A stretch of 40,153 nt of DNA, taken from contig CAJFVL010000010.1 in NCBI GenBank assembly GCA_904420465.1, positions 1-40,153 of the forward strand, given 5' to 3'. The position numbers were made by a program, and so were the translations under genes. Shown here one piece after another: positions 23,500-35,850 of the stretch (positions are counted from its first letter, which is position 1; each line of letters starts with the position of its first letter). Under the pieces are notes generated by a model. The model had not been told where the DNA came from. It saw only the letters and a list, made by a program, of their open reading frames with translations, and made no database searches. The DNA is from an uncultured Clostridium sp. GTDB taxonomy: Bacteria > Bacillota > Clostridia > Oscillospirales > Oscillospiraceae.

Positions 23500-24225
23500 A
23501 TGAACCGCAAAACCCTGTCCGCCGCATTTCCGGCAACGGTGCCGGTGCTGATGGGCTATCTGGCCATAGGAATGGCCTTCGGTCTGATGCTTCAGGCCGA
23601 GGGCTACGGCGTGGGATGGGCCCTGGCCATGAGCCTGACCATCTATGCCGGCTCCGGCCAGTACCTGGGCGTCTCCCTGCTGGCCGCGGGAGCTCCCCTG
23701 ACCCAGGTGGCGTTTCTGACGCTGATGATCAACTTCCGCCACCTGGTCTACGGTCTGTCCATGCTGGAGAAGTTCCGGGGCATGGGGCCGCGGAAGCTGT
23801 ATATGATCTTTTCCCTTACCGACGAAACCTATGCGCTGCTCAGCAGCGTCAGGGCGCCGGAGGGCGTGCGGGACCACGACTTCTGCTTTGCCGTGGCCCT
23901 GCTGGACCACAGCTACTGGATTGTGGGCTCGGTGCTGGGCTCTCTGGCCGGCTCCGCCCTGGGCTTTGACACCACGGGGGTGGACTTTGCCATGACGGCG
24001 CTGTTTCTGGTCATCGCCGTGGGGCAGTGGAAGGCGGCGGGCAGCCATTTGCCCGCCCTGCTGGGGGCCTGTGCCACCTTGGGAAGCCTGCTGCTGGTGG
24101 GACAGGAGGAGATGCTGCTCCCCGCGCTGGGAATCATTGTCTTTGCGCTGGTGCTGCTGCGGACCCGGCTGGAAGGGAAACGGGGCGGGGCGGTACAGCC
24201 CCGGGACGAGGAGGCTGCGTCATGA
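23500..24225 (+). CDS. azlC: AzlC-type branched-chain amino acid exporter, large subunit
   Basis: 241 aa, about seven hydrophobic helices. The LAIGMAFGLMLQ start, YAGSGQYLGVSLL and NFRHLVYGLSML are hallmark AzlC blocks. With AzlD it forms a proton-driven exporter of branched-chain amino acids or analogues. RBS GGAGTG is 11 bases before ATG 23500. Its TGA overlaps the ATG of azlD (ATGA), the usual arrangement of translational coupling. Confidence 0.93.
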   Translation: MNRKTLSAAFPATVPVLMGYLAIGMAFGLMLQAEGYGVGWALAMSLTIYAGSGQYLGVSLLAAGAPLTQVAFLTLMINFRHLVYGLSMLEKFRGMGPRKLYMIFSLTDETYALLSSVRAPEGVRDHDFCFAVALLDHSYWIVGSVLGSLAGSALGFDTTGVDFAMTALFLVIAVGQWKAAGSHLPALLGACATLGSLLLVGQEEMLLPALGIIVFALVLLRTRLEGKRGGAVQPRDEEAAS

Positions 24226-24560
24226 CCACACTGACTGCCGGGCAGGCGGCGGCGTCCATTGCCGTCATGGCCCTGGTGACCTTTTTCACCCGGGCGCTGC
24301 CCTTTCTGCTCTTTGACCGGGGGGAGAGGCCCCCGGAGCTGGTGCTCTATCTGGGGCGGGTGCTGCCTCCCGCCATCATCACCATGCTGATCGTCTATTG
24401 CCTGCGGGGGGTCAGCTTCGGCCAGCCCGCCGGCTGGGCGCCCTCCCTGCTGGCCTGCGGGGCGGCGGTGCTCCTTCACCTGTGGAAGGGGAACGACCTT
24501 CTGTCCATCTTTGGCGCCACAGGACTGTATATGCTGCTGGTCCAGGGCGTGTTCGTCTGA
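24222..24560 (+). CDS. azlD: AzlD-type exporter small subunit
   Basis: 112 aa, about four membrane helices. The TRALPFLLF block near the first helix and LGRVLPPAIITMLIVYCL in the second are characteristic of AzlD. It overlaps azlC by 4 bp. The SDR gene begins 11 bp after its stop. Confidence 0.92.
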   Translation: MTTLTAGQAAASIAVMALVTFFTRALPFLLFDRGERPPELVLYLGRVLPPAIITMLIVYCLRGVSFGQPAGWAPSLLACGAAVLLHLWKGNDLLSIFGATGLYMLLVQGVFV

Positions 24561-24571
24561 GGTGAGGCTGG

Positions 24572-25306
24572 ATGAAACCAAACGTGCTGATTACCGGGGC
24601 GTCCCGGGGCATTGGGGCGGCTGCGGCCCGGGAGTTTGCCGCCGCGGGCTGGAGCGTGGCACTGAACTACTGCCGCCACCGGGCTGAGGCTTTGGCCCTG
24701 GCCGCCGAGCTGTCCGCGGCGGGCGGGGAGGCGGTGGCCCTGGAGGGCGATGTGTCTGATCCGCTCCAGGCCCAGGCTCTGGTGCGTGCGGCGGAAGCGA
24801 TGGGTCCGCTGGAGGCCCTGGTGTGCTGCGCCGGGGTGGCCCTGCCCCAGACCCTGCTGTGCGATGTCACCGACCAGCAGTGGCGCCAGGTGATGGGGGT
24901 GGATCTGGACGGGGTGTTTTATCCCATCCGGGCGGCCTATCCCGGCTTTGTCCGCCGGCAGCGGGGGGCCATTGTCACCGTCTCCTCCATGTGGGGGGAG
25001 ACGGGGGGCTCCTGTGAGGCCCCCTACTCCGCCGCCAAGGCGGGGGTGGAGGGCTTGACCCGGGCCCTGGCCAAGGAGCTGGGCCCCTCCCATGTGCGGG
25101 TGAACTGTGTGGCGCCGGGCGTGATCGACACGGATATGAACGCCGGCTTGAGCGGCGAGACTCTGGCCGCCCTGGGGCAGGAGGCCCCTCTGGGGCGCAT
25201 CGGCACCCCGGAGGAGGCGGCGCGGGCAATTTTGTTCCTGGCTTCCGACCGGGCTTCCTTTATCACCGGGCAGGTGCTGCGGGTGGACGGCGGCATGGTG
25301 ATCTGA
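24572..25306 (+). CDS. Short-chain dehydrogenase/reductase (FabG-like)
   Basis: 244 aa. Classical SDR: dinucleotide-binding GASRGIG at 8-14, the CAGVA stretch, catalytic Ser in VTVSSMW and the Tyr-x3-Lys in YSAAKAG, and a C-terminal FITGQVLRVDGG as in FabG. It reduces an unknown ketone or oxidises an alcohol with NAD(P). It is coupled to azlCD and not to other fatty acid genes, so a housekeeping FabG role is unlikely. RBS GAGGTGAGG is 5 bp before ATG. Confidence 0.92.
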   Translation: MKPNVLITGASRGIGAAAAREFAAAGWSVALNYCRHRAEALALAAELSAAGGEAVALEGDVSDPLQAQALVRAAEAMGPLEALVCCAGVALPQTLLCDVTDQQWRQVMGVDLDGVFYPIRAAYPGFVRRQRGAIVTVSSMWGETGGSCEAPYSAAKAGVEGLTRALAKELGPSHVRVNCVAPGVIDTDMNAGLSGETLAALGQEAPLGRIGTPEEAARAILFLASDRASFITGQVLRVDGGMVI

Positions 25307-25373
25307 CGGGCATTTTCCGGATAAGAGGCCGGCCGGAGGGAAATACTGAGCTGGAAAACTAAAGGAGGAAGCT

Positions 25374-26477
25374 ATGCGCCGTTCTCGCAATGGTTATGGC
25401 GGCTATCGGGGCCGCAGGACACTCCACGACATTTTAAAAGGAATTGCGGTGGTGCTGGCGGTTCTGGTGGTGCTGACGCTGGCCCTGCTGCTGTGGGGAC
25501 AGCGGTTCCTTGTCTTTACCGACCGGGGGCCGCGCCTGAACCTGCCCGGTTTCTCCGGAGGAGGAGAGACGCCTCCCGCCGCTTCGGGCAGCATCAGTGT
25601 GGTCATTGACGAGTCGGGGGGCGGGGAGCCTGCCGGCGGGGAGGATGCCGGCGAAAGCGCAGAGCCGGATGCCATGCTGGCTCTGGAGCTGCCTCTCCAG
25701 GCCGTTCTGGACGGGACGGCCGCCGGCCTTTTGTCAGAGGCGGGGGCCAACGCCCTGGTGCTGGAGATGAAAAGCCAGGACGGCACGCTGGCCTGGGCCA
25801 GCTCGCAGGAGCTGGCCGCGGCGCTGGGGGTGAGCACCGGGACGGAGGAGGTCAACGAGGCCATCCGCCAGTGGAACCAGGGTGAGGTCTATACCGTGGC
25901 CCGGGTCTGCTGCTTCCGGGACAACACGGTTCCCTATTACCGGAACAGCATGGCCCTGCGGGCGGGAAACGGAAACTGGAAGGACGAGCTGGGGCTGCGA
26001 TGGCTGCACCCCGGAAATGAGCAGTCTCAGATCTATCTGGCCCAGCTGTGCGGCGAGCTGGCCGCACTGGGATTTGACGAAATTTTGTTGGAATGTGCCG
26101 CGTTCCCCACCCAGGGGAACCTGGACCGGATCAACTGGGGGGATTATGCCGACCCCTCCCGGAGGGCGGCGGCGGCGCGGGACGTTCTGACGGCCTGTGC
26201 CCAGGCGGTGAAGTCCTACGGAACCCTCTTGTCCCTGCGCCTGGACGGCCAGGCGCTGGACGGTGCGGCCAGCGGGCTGACCCCCGCCCTGCTGGAGGAG
26301 CAGGCCGGGCGGCTGTGGACACAGGCCGGCCAGGGAGAGGAGCAGCTGCTTTCCCAGCTGGGGGAGGCGGGGCTCTCCATCCAGGCGGAGCGGGTGGTGA
26401 TGCTGACCGGAGCGTTGGACAGCAATGTGAAGCTGAGCCAGGCGGTGCTGGAGCTGCCGCCGGAGGAAGAGACATAA
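25374..26477 (+). CDS. Membrane-anchored putative glycosidase-like (DUF4015) protein
   Basis: 367 aa. Basic cytoplasmic start, one membrane segment (about 23-45), acidic Gly-rich linker (about 60-100), then a TIM-barrel-like domain. GANALVLEMKSQDG near 122, VCCFRDNTVPYYRNS, and FDEILLECAAFPTQGNL near 235 follow the pattern of the DUF4015 putative glycosyl hydrolases (YngK-like). The usual D-Y-x-R-F-P segment is replaced by ECAAFP, so catalytic status is doubtful. Strong AAAGGAGG before ATG 25374. A terminator follows (26495-26534). Confidence 0.7.
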   Translation: MRRSRNGYGGYRGRRTLHDILKGIAVVLAVLVVLTLALLLWGQRFLVFTDRGPRLNLPGFSGGGETPPAASGSISVVIDESGGGEPAGGEDAGESAEPDAMLALELPLQAVLDGTAAGLLSEAGANALVLEMKSQDGTLAWASSQELAAALGVSTGTEEVNEAIRQWNQGEVYTVARVCCFRDNTVPYYRNSMALRAGNGNWKDELGLRWLHPGNEQSQIYLAQLCGELAALGFDEILLECAAFPTQGNLDRINWGDYADPSRRAAAARDVLTACAQAVKSYGTLLSLRLDGQALDGAASGLTPALLEEQAGRLWTQAGQGEEQLLSQLGEAGLSIQAERVVMLTGALDSNVKLSQAVLELPPEEET

Positions 26478-26494
26478 AAGACGATATTTTGACG

Positions 26495-26534
26495 GGCCTG
26501 TCTGCACATATCGGCGGACGGGCCTGCATTTTTT
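26495..26534 (+). terminator. Terminator before the V-ATPase operon
   Basis: 11-bp stem with two G-U pairs (26495-26505 with 26514-26524), 8-nt loop, tail TGCATTTTTT. Confidence 0.82.
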
Positions 26535-26691
26535 GTATTCAAAAAATAACGGAATCTTAACAAAGAAGGTTAAAAAGCCAATAAAGCTAATAAAAGGCAA
26601 CAAAAAAGCAAATATGGCCTATTGAAAAAAGGCAAAATGACGAACTTAAAGAAACGAGGAAAAAGCAAAAAGAAAGTTAATAAAATAACAC

Positions 26692-26720
26692 TTGCATTTT
26701 TGGGGCAAATTTCGTAGAAT
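26692..26720 (+). promoter_or_regulatory. Sigma-A promoter for the V-ATPase operon
   Basis: TTGCAT (26692-26697), 17-bp spacer, TAGAAT (26715-26720). The leader is about 55 nt. Confidence 0.65.
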
Positions 26721-26781
26721 TAAACTAGTTAAAATTTCCTGGCGCCATCCTGAAAAGCAGTGCATCGAGGTGATAAGAGGT

Positions 26782-27095
26782 ATGTCGATGGAAGCGATCC
26801 AAAAAGTGACCCAAGCGGAGGAGGAGGCAAAGCGCCGTCTGGAGGCCGCCGAAGCGGAGAGCAGACAGACGCTGGCTGCCGCCCGGAAGGAGGCCCAGCG
26901 CACCGTGGAGGAGGCCAGAGAGGCCGCCGAGGCACAGGTCAGACAGATGATGCTCCAGGCGGAGGAGGAGGCCGCCGGGGAGACTGAGCGGATGACAGAG
27001 CAGGCCCGTGCGGCCGCTGAGGAGAAGAAGCAGGCGGCCCGCCAAAAGCTGGATCAGGCGGCCGAAATGATCATAGAAAAGGTTGTGAGTCGCTG

Positions 27096-27096
<1 letters not shown>
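26782..27096 (+). CDS. ntpF: V-type ATPase subunit G/H (NtpF)
   Basis: 104 aa, nearly all coiled coil with heptads of Ala, Glu, Arg and Gln. In the E. hirae-type enzyme, NtpF pairs with NtpE in the peripheral stalk joining the soluble ring to subunit I. ATG 26782 with GAGGTGAT; a second ATG at 26788 is possible. Its stop overlaps the ATG of ntpI by one base. First gene of the operon. Confidence 0.85.
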
Positions 27097-29619
<2,523 letters not shown>

Positions 29620-29631
29620 TGGAGGGCGCCT

Positions 29632-30321
29632 ATGGACGGAATTGAAAAAATTACCGGGCGCATTACCGCCGACATGGACCGGGAGATTGCCTCCATCCAG
29701 GCGGAGGCCCGGCGCCAGGCCGATGAAATCACCGCCTCCGCCGCCGCCCAGGCGAAGCGGGAGAGCGAGGAGATTCTGGCCCGGGGCCGCAGGGCTGCCT
29801 CTGAGCGGCTGGAGCGGCTGAAGTCGGCCGCCCGGATGGAGGGCGGCAAGCTGGAGCTGGCCGCCAAGCAGGAGGTGCTCAATGAGGCCTTCGGCCTGGC
29901 CCTGGAGAAGCTGTGCACCCTGCCTGAGGAGGCATACATTGCCCTGCTGACCCGGCTGGTGCTGGAGGCCTCCTCCACCGGGAAGGAGCAGCTGATTTTC
30001 TCCGCCAGGGACCGGGCGCGGGTGGGCAAGCAGGTAGTGGTGGCCGCCAACGAGGCCCTGGTCAGCCAGGTGGTCCCTGAGCTGCCCGAGGCCATCACCG
30101 GCAGCTGGATGGGCGCCCTGCTGGGGAAAGTGGTCCACTCCACCGCCGCTCTGGTCACCGGGACGGGGATGCTCACCCTCAGCGAGGAGACCCGCCCCAT
30201 CCGGGGGGGCTTCATCCTGGTCGACGGCGACGTGGAGGTCAACTGTGCCTTTGACGTGATGATCCAGCTGCAGCGGGAGTCGCTGGAGCGGGAGGCGGCC
30301 GAAATTTTGTTTGGAGCGTGA
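29632..30321 (+). CDS. ntpE: V-type ATPase subunit E (NtpE)
   Basis: 229 aa: N-terminal coiled coil (about 1-105, rich in Ala, Glu, Arg) and a compact C-terminal domain (about 110-229, ending in the typical FDVMIQLQRESLEREAAEILF). It forms the peripheral stalk with NtpF. Spacing to ntpK is 12 bp. It is followed by a 60-bp gap with a 7-bp hairpin (CGGAGCG/CGCTCCG, 30332-30357). Confidence 0.93.
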   Translation: MDGIEKITGRITADMDREIASIQAEARRQADEITASAAAQAKRESEEILARGRRAASERLERLKSAARMEGGKLELAAKQEVLNEAFGLALEKLCTLPEEAYIALLTRLVLEASSTGKEQLIFSARDRARVGKQVVVAANEALVSQVVPELPEAITGSWMGALLGKVVHSTAALVTGTGMLTLSEETRPIRGGFILVDGDVEVNCAFDVMIQLQRESLEREAAEILFGA

Positions 30322-30381
30322 AGGGCAGGGGCGGAGCGTGAGGCGCGCACCGCTCCGGCCTGACACGAAAGGGGTGGTATT

Positions 30382-31365
30382 TTGTCCCATAAGAAGGATA
30401 CGGATTATTTGATGATCTCCGCCCGTATTCGGGCCATGGAGGGCCGTCTGCTCACCCGGGAGCGCATGGACCGGATGATCGAGGCCAAGGATGCGGGAGA
30501 GGCCATGAAGGTGCTCACCGAGTGCGGATATCCCGAGGGCTCCACCCTGGAGGCTGTGCTGGCCCAGGCCCGGGCGGATACCCTCCGGGACATGGAGCAG
30601 TCTGTCCCGGATCAGCGGCTGGTGGAGCTCTTCCGGCTGAAGTACGACTACCACAACGCCAAGGTGATCCTGAAGGCGCAGGCCATGGGGGTGGAGGCGG
30701 ACCGCCTGCTGCTGCCCGGCGGGCGCTATCAGCCCAAGGAGCTGCTGGACGGCTGGCGCCGGGAAGAGCTGCAGGGTTGCTCCCCGGTGTTCCAGAAGGC
30801 CATGTCAAAGGCATGGAATGTCCTTTCCCAGCAGCAGAACCCCCAGCAGGCCGACCTGATCCTGGACGCGGCCTGCTTTGAGGAGATGAGCGCTCTGGCC
30901 CGGGAGTTGGGCAGCGCATTTCTTCAGGGCTATGTCCGCCTGTCCATTGACGCGGCCAACCTGCGCTCCGCCGTCCGGGTGTACCGGATGGGAAAGGAGG
31001 GCGACTTCCTGGCCCAGGTGCTGCTGCCTGGGGGGAACGTCTCTCCGCGGTCCATTGCGTCCGCCCGGGGAGACGCCCTGGGAGAGGCGTTCCGCACCGG
31101 TCCGCTGGCCCGGGCCGCTGAGCTGGGGTCCCGCCTGACCCGGCGGGAGGGAGGTTCTCTCACTGCCTTTGAGCGGGAGTGTGACAACGCCCTGAACACC
31201 TACCTCACCGGAGCCCGGCGCATCCCCTTTGGGGAGGAGCCGGTGCTGGGCTACCTGTATGCCAAAGAGGCGGAGCTTACCGCCGTGCGCACCATCTTCG
31301 CCGGCCGGGCGGCCGGTCTGGACGGGGACACGGTGCGCCAACGCCTGCGGGACACCTATGTGTAA
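30382..31365 (+). CDS. ntpC: V-type ATPase subunit C (NtpC, subunit d)
   Basis: 327 aa, all-helical family. It is the funnel that fixes the central stalk (D, F) to the K ring. Start is TTG 30382 (MSHKKDTDYLM) with AGGGGTGG upstream; no better start lies near. The typical N-terminal DYLMISARIRAMEG and the C-terminal GYLYAKEAELTAVRTI stretch are present. Confidence 0.92.
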   Translation: MSHKKDTDYLMISARIRAMEGRLLTRERMDRMIEAKDAGEAMKVLTECGYPEGSTLEAVLAQARADTLRDMEQSVPDQRLVELFRLKYDYHNAKVILKAQAMGVEADRLLLPGGRYQPKELLDGWRREELQGCSPVFQKAMSKAWNVLSQQQNPQQADLILDAACFEEMSALARELGSAFLQGYVRLSIDAANLRSAVRVYRMGKEGDFLAQVLLPGGNVSPRSIASARGDALGEAFRTGPLARAAELGSRLTRREGGSLTAFERECDNALNTYLTGARRIPFGEEPVLGYLYAKEAELTAVRTIFAGRAAGLDGDTVRQRLRDTYV

Positions 31366-31377
31366 GGGGGCGGCAGC

Positions 31378-31689
31378 ATGAGATACAAAATCGCCGTTCT
31401 GGGGGACCAGGACAGTGTGCTGGGGTTCAAGGCCCTGGGGCTGGAGACGTGTCCCGTGTCCGGACCGGAGGAGGGCCGGGACGCCCTCCACCGTATGGCC
31501 CGGGAGAACTATGCCATTGTCTATGTCACCGAACAGCTGGCCGCCCAGATCCCCGCGGAGATTGCCCGGTACAAGGATGCGCTGACTCCGGCGGTCATCC
31601 TGATCCCCGGCAAAGAGGGGGCCCTGGGCATCGGAATGGCCAATGTCAAAACCGCCGTGGAGCGTGCGGTGGGCGCGGATATTCTCTAA
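31378..31689 (+). CDS. ntpG: V-type ATPase subunit F (NtpG)
   Basis: 103 aa, normal length. Rossmann-like fold; starts with the usual IAVLGDQDSVLGFKALGL. In the E. hirae nomenclature this is NtpG; it joins NtpD in the rotor. It follows ntpC by 12 bp. It is separated from ntpA by 153 bp of GC-rich hairpins, the longest gap in the operon. Confidence 0.94.
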   Translation: MRYKIAVLGDQDSVLGFKALGLETCPVSGPEEGRDALHRMARENYAIVYVTEQLAAQIPAEIARYKDALTPAVILIPGKEGALGIGMANVKTAVERAVGADIL

Positions 31690-31842
31690 GGGAAACTGTG
31701 CTGAGCTCCGGAGCCCCGCTGGAACGCGGCTCCAGTCAGTCAGATCGAGCCGGGGCGGCCGAACGCCGCCGCCTCGGGGGAGAAGGAACGGCGGAGCGAG
31801 GGATGCGCGGTTTGTCCCGACGAAGAAAGAAGGTAACAGCCT
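31690..31842. other. Hairpin-rich insert between ntpG and ntpA
   Basis: No gene supported. It contains GGAGCC/GGCTCC (about 31710-31733) and GGCGGC-CGAAC-GCCGCC (about 31755-31771) within a larger CGAG...CTCG stem, then the leader and AAGAAGG site of ntpA. It may be a processing or attenuation site that sets the dose of A, B and D subunits apart from the membrane part, or a decayed mobile palindrome. Confidence 0.55.
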
Positions 31843-33618
31843 ATGGGTAAAATTGTAAAAGTCTCCGGTCCGCTGGTGGTGGCCGCCGGGATGGAGGAGG
31901 CCAACATGGCCGACGTGGTCCGGGTGGGCGAACAGCGGCTGATCGGAGAGATTCTGAATATGAGCGGCGGTTCGGCCTCCATTCAGGTCTATGAGGAGAC
32001 CTCCGGCCTGGGCCCCGGCGCCGAGGTGGTCACCACGGGGGCGCCCCTGTCGGTGGAGCTGGGCCCCGGCCTGATCGAGAATATCTATGACGGAATTCAG
32101 CGTCCCCTGGAGGTCATCCGGGAGAGAACGGGGAGCAACAACCTGCCCCGCGGCGTGGAGGTGCCCGCCCTGGACCGGGAGAAGAAGTGGGACTTTGTCC
32201 CGGCGGCCAAAGCGGGGGACCAGCTGGTGGGGGGCGATGTGCTGGGCACCGTCCAGGAGACCGATTCCATTCTCCATAAGATCATGGTCCCGCCCCTTAT
32301 GAAGGGCAGGCTGGTCTCCATTCAGGAGGGCTCCTTCACTGTCACGGAGACGGTGGCCGTGCTGGAGCAGGAGGACGGCTCCCGGGTGGAGCTGCCCATG
32401 ATGCAGAAGTGGCCCGTCCGCGTGGGCCGGCCTTACAAGCGCAAGTATCCCCCTGTGGTCCCCCTCCAGTCGGGCCAGCGCATTGTGGACACCTTTTTCC
32501 CGGTGGCCAAGGGAGGCACCGCCGCCATCCCTGGCCCCTTCGGGTCCGGAAAGACGGTGATGCAGCACGCCCTGGCCAAGTGGTCCGACGTGGACCTGGT
32601 GGTCTATATCGGCTGCGGCGAGCGCGGCAACGAGATGACAGACGTGCTCCGGGAATTTCCCGAGCTGGTGGACCCCCGGACGGGCCAGTCCCTGATGAAG
32701 CGGACAGTGCTTATCGCCAACACCTCTGACATGCCGGTGGCCGCCCGCGAGGCTTCCATCTACACCGGCATCACCATCGCCGAATATTTTCGGGATATGG
32801 GCTACGCCGTGGCCGTCATCGCCGACTCCACCTCCCGCTGGGCCGAGGCTCTGCGCGAGATGTCGGGCCGTCTGGAGGAGATGCCCGGCGAGGAGGGCTA
32901 CCCCGCCTATCTGTCCTCCCGTCTGGCCCAGTTCTACGAGCGGGCGGGCAGCGTGTCCTGCCTGGGCTCCGACGAGGACCGCCGGGGCAGCCTGACCGCC
33001 GTGGGCGCGGTTTCCCCGCCGGGCGGCGACCTGTCCGAGCCGGTCTCCCAGGCCACCATGCGCATCGTCAAGGTGTTCTGGGCCCTGGACTCCTCCCTGG
33101 CCTACCGCCGCCACTTCCCCGCCATCAACTGGCTCACCTCCCATTCCCTGTACCTGGACAGCTTGAAGCCCTGGTACGACGAGCACCTGGGCAAGGACTT
33201 CCTCCTCAACCGGGAGTGGGCCATGGCCGTCCTCCAGGAGGAGGCCAGCCTGAACGAGATTGTCCAGCTGGTGGGCAAGGACTCCCTGTCCGCCAAAGAT
33301 CAAATCACTCTGGAGACGGCCAAGATGATCCGGGAGGACTTCCTCCAGCAGAACTCCTTTGTGGATGTGGACTCCTATTCCGAGTATGACCGGCAGGCCC
33401 GTCTGCTGGCCATGATCCGCCGGTACGACCAGGAGTGCCGCGCTGCCCAGCAGAAGGGCGGCGATCTGGCCCAGCTGTTCGCCGTTCCCGTGCGGGAGAA
33501 GATCGGCCGGGCCAAGTCGGTGCCCGCCGCAGAGTACCGGGAGGTCTATGACGGCCTGCTGGCTGAGATGGAGCAGGAGCTGACGGCCGTCGCCGAGAAG
33601 GGAGAGGATGCACTGTGA
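31843..33618 (+). CDS. ntpA: V-type ATPase catalytic subunit A (NtpA)
   Basis: 591 aa. Walker A GPFGSGKT at 231-238 (a V-type signature), the non-homologous insert (about 110-185), [13 protein letters not shown] with the catalytic-face residues, and the C-terminal helical domain. It hydrolyses ATP (or makes it) at the A-B interfaces. Start ATG 31843 with AGAAGG about 9 bp upstream. The GTG of ntpB overlaps its stop by 4 bp, giving tight coupling for a 1:1 ratio. Confidence 0.97.
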   Translation: MGKIVKVSGPLVVAAGMEEANMADVVRVGEQRLIGEILNMSGGSASIQVYEETSGLGPGAEVVTTGAPLSVELGPGLIENIYDGIQRPLEVIRERTGSNNLPRGVEVPALDREKKWDFVPAAKAGDQLVGGDVLGTVQETDSILHKIMVPPLMKGRLVSIQEGSFTVTETVAVLEQEDGSRVELPMMQKWPVRVGRPYKRKYPPVVPLQSGQRIVDTFFPVAKGGTAAIPGPFGSGKTVMQHALAKWSDVDLVVYIGCGERGNEMTDVLREFPELVDPRTGQSLMKRTVLIANTSDMPVAAREASIYTGITIAEYFRDMGYAVAVIADSTSRWAEALREMSGRLEEMPGEEGYPAYLSSRLAQFYERAGSVSCLGSDEDRRGSLTAVGAVSPPGGDLSEPVSQATMRIVKVFWALDSSLAYRRHFPAINWLTSHSLYLDSLKPWYDEHLGKDFLLNREWAMAVLQEEASLNEIVQLVGKDSLSAKDQITLETAKMIREDFLQQNSFVDVDSYSEYDRQARLLAMIRRYDQECRAAQQKGGDLAQLFAVPVREKIGRAKSVPAAEYREVYDGLLAEMEQELTAVAEKGEDAL

Positions 33619-34991
33619 TCCGGGAATACAAGACGATCCAGGAGATCTCCGGCCCCCTGATGGTGGTGGACCGGGTCCAGGGCGTCACCTATGACGAGCT
33701 GGGCGAGATCCGCCTTGCCGACGGCACCGTCCGCCGCTGTCAGGTGCTGGAGGTCAACGGAGACAAGGCGGTGGTCCAGCTGTTCGAGTCCTCCGCCGGC
33801 ATCAACCTGGCCCAGTCCAAAATCCGTTTCCTGGGCCATCCCCTCCAGCTGGGTGTGTCCGGAGATATGCTGGGCCGGGTGTTCAACGGCATGGGCCAGC
33901 CCATCGACGGAGGCCCCCCCATCCTGGCTGATGAGTACCGGGACATCAACGGGCTGGCCATGAACCCGGCCGCCCGGGACTACCCCAACGAGTTTATCCA
34001 GACGGGCATCTCCACCATTGACGGGCTGAATACCCTGGTCCGCGGACAGAAGCTGCCCATCTTCTCCGGCTCCGGCCTGCCTCACGCCGCCCTGGCCGCC
34101 CAGATCGCCCGCCAGGCGAAGGTGCTGGATGACGACTCCAAATTCGCCGTGGTCTTTGCCGCCATCGGCATCACCTTTGAGGAGTCGGAGTTCTTCGTCC
34201 AGGAGTTCAAGCGCACCGGGGCCATCGACCGCACCGTGCTGTTCACCAACCTGGCCAACGACCCGGCGGTGGAGCGCATCGCCACCCCCCGCATGGCTCT
34301 GACGGCGGCGGAGTATCTGGCTTTTGAGAAAAACATGCATGTTCTGGTCATTATGACCGACATCACCAACTATGCCGAGGCCCTGCGGGAGATCTCCGCC
34401 GCCAAGAAGGAGGTCCCCGGCCGCCGCGGCTACCCCGGCTACCTGTACACCAACCTGGCCACCATCTACGAGCGGGCGGGCCGCCAGCTGGGCAAGGAGG
34501 GGTCCATCACTTTGATCCCCATCCTCACCATGCCCGAGGATGACAAGACCCACCCCATCCCCGACCTGACGGGGTATATCACCGAGGGGCAGATTATCCT
34601 GTCCCGGGAGCTGTACCGGAAGGGGGTCAACCCGCCTGTGGATGTGCTGCCCTCCCTGTCCCGCCTGAAGGACAAGGGGACCGGCGCGGGCAAGACCCGG
34701 GAGGACCACTCGGGCACCATGAATCAGCTCTTTGCCGCCTACGCCACAGGCAAGGAGAACAAGGAGCTGATGTCCATCCTGGGCGAGGCCGCCCTGAGCC
34801 CCACCGACCTGCTCTACGCCAAGTTCGCCGACGAGTTTGAAAAGCGCTATGTCTCCCAGGGGACGGAGGAGAACCGCACCGTGTTTGAGACGCTGGATCT
34901 GGGCTGGGAGCTGCTCTCCATCCTGCCCCGCAGCGAGCTCAAGCGTATCAAGCCGGAGCTGATCGACAAGTATCTGCCCAAGAAGGATTAA
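33615..34991 (+). CDS. ntpB: V-type ATPase subunit B (NtpB)
   Basis: 458 aa, non-catalytic nucleotide-face subunit. No Walker A, as expected; [20 protein letters not shown] sits where it would be. [24 protein letters not shown]-type block and [19 protein letters not shown] near the C-terminus are present. Start GTG 33615 overlaps the ntpA stop. Followed 12 bp later by ntpD. Confidence 0.97.
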   Translation: MIREYKTIQEISGPLMVVDRVQGVTYDELGEIRLADGTVRRCQVLEVNGDKAVVQLFESSAGINLAQSKIRFLGHPLQLGVSGDMLGRVFNGMGQPIDGGPPILADEYRDINGLAMNPAARDYPNEFIQTGISTIDGLNTLVRGQKLPIFSGSGLPHAALAAQIARQAKVLDDDSKFAVVFAAIGITFEESEFFVQEFKRTGAIDRTVLFTNLANDPAVERIATPRMALTAAEYLAFEKNMHVLVIMTDITNYAEALREISAAKKEVPGRRGYPGYLYTNLATIYERAGRQLGKEGSITLIPILTMPEDDKTHPIPDLTGYITEGQIILSRELYRKGVNPPVDVLPSLSRLKDKGTGAGKTREDHSGTMNQLFAAYATGKENKELMSILGEAALSPTDLLYAKFADEFEKRYVSQGTEENRTVFETLDLGWELLSILPRSELKRIKPELIDKYLPKKD

Positions 34992-35003
34992 GGGGGGATT
35001 TGA

Positions 35004-35717
35004 ATGCCTTCCACAACCATAAACCCCACCCGTATGGAGCTGACCCGGCTGAAGGGCCGGCTCAAGACTGCCCAGCGGGGCCACAAGCTGCTGAAAGACA
35101 AGCGGGACGAGCTGATGAAGCAGTTTATGGACGTGGTGCGGGAGAACCGGGCCCTCCGGAAGCGGGTGGAGGAGGAGCTGATGCGGGCCCACGGGGCCTT
35201 CACGGTGGCTGCCGCCCTCATGTCCCCTGAGATGCTGGAGCAGTCCCTGCTCTACCCGAAGCAGAGCGTGGAGCTGGACATGACCTTTGAAAACGTGATG
35301 TCGGTCAATGTGCCCCGGTACCGTTTCCATACCCGCAGCCAGGACCCGGGGGAGATCTACCCCTACGGCTTTGCCCAGACCAGCGGCGAGCTGGATGACG
35401 CGGTGGACGCCCTGTCCCGGGTGTTTCAGGATATGCTGCGTCTGGCCGAGATTGAAAAGACCAGCCAGCTGCTGGCCGAGGAGATCGAGAAAACCCGCCG
35501 CCGGGTCAATGCCCTGGAGTATGTGAAGATCCCGGAGATGCAGGAAAATATCAAGTATATCTCCATGAAGCTGGACGAAAACGAGCGGGCCAACACCATC
35601 CGGCTGATGAAGGTGAAGGATATGCTCCTGAAGGAGGCGATCGAGGACCGGAGGGCCGAGGACGCCAGGGCCGTAAATGTGTTTAAAGCCTCGGGCGAAG
35701 CTCCCCGGGAGGCGTAA
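35004..35717 (+). CDS. ntpD: V-type ATPase subunit D (NtpD, rotor axle)
   Basis: 237 aa, long antiparallel coiled coil: N-terminal PTRMELTRLKGRLKTAQRGHKLLKDK and C-terminal RVNALEYVKIPEMQ are hallmark ends. It forms the central axle inside the A3B3 ring. AAGGGGGG before ATG 35004. Last gene of the operon; a terminator lies 95 bp later (35812-35850). Confidence 0.95.
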   Translation: MPSTTINPTRMELTRLKGRLKTAQRGHKLLKDKRDELMKQFMDVVRENRALRKRVEEELMRAHGAFTVAAALMSPEMLEQSLLYPKQSVELDMTFENVMSVNVPRYRFHTRSQDPGEIYPYGFAQTSGELDDAVDALSRVFQDMLRLAEIEKTSQLLAEEIEKTRRRVNALEYVKIPEMQENIKYISMKLDENERANTIRLMKVKDMLLKEAIEDRRAEDARAVNVFKASGEAPREA

Positions 35718-35811
35718 GGCGGCGGGAGAAGCCCCTGACCGGCGTTTTTGCGAAGGGGGGCCGTTTCCACGCCGCTGTGTGAACTGCTTTTGTGCGTAAA
35801 TTTTGCTTGGA

Positions 35812-35850
35812 ACCGCCGTTTGGATTTGCTCCAAACGGCGGTCTCTTTTA
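35812..35850 (+). terminator. Terminator of the V-ATPase operon
   Basis: 12-bp perfect stem (35812-35823 with 35831-35842), 7-nt loop, tail CTCTTTTA. Confidence 0.85.

Larger units (their letters stand above)
26478..26781 (+). other. AT-rich leader region of the V-ATPase operon
   Basis: After the terminator, 26535-26690 is very A-rich and free of genes, unlike the rest of the window. It could carry upstream promoter (UP-element-like) A-tracts that help the promoter at 26692-26720. I see no clear operator. Confidence 0.5.
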
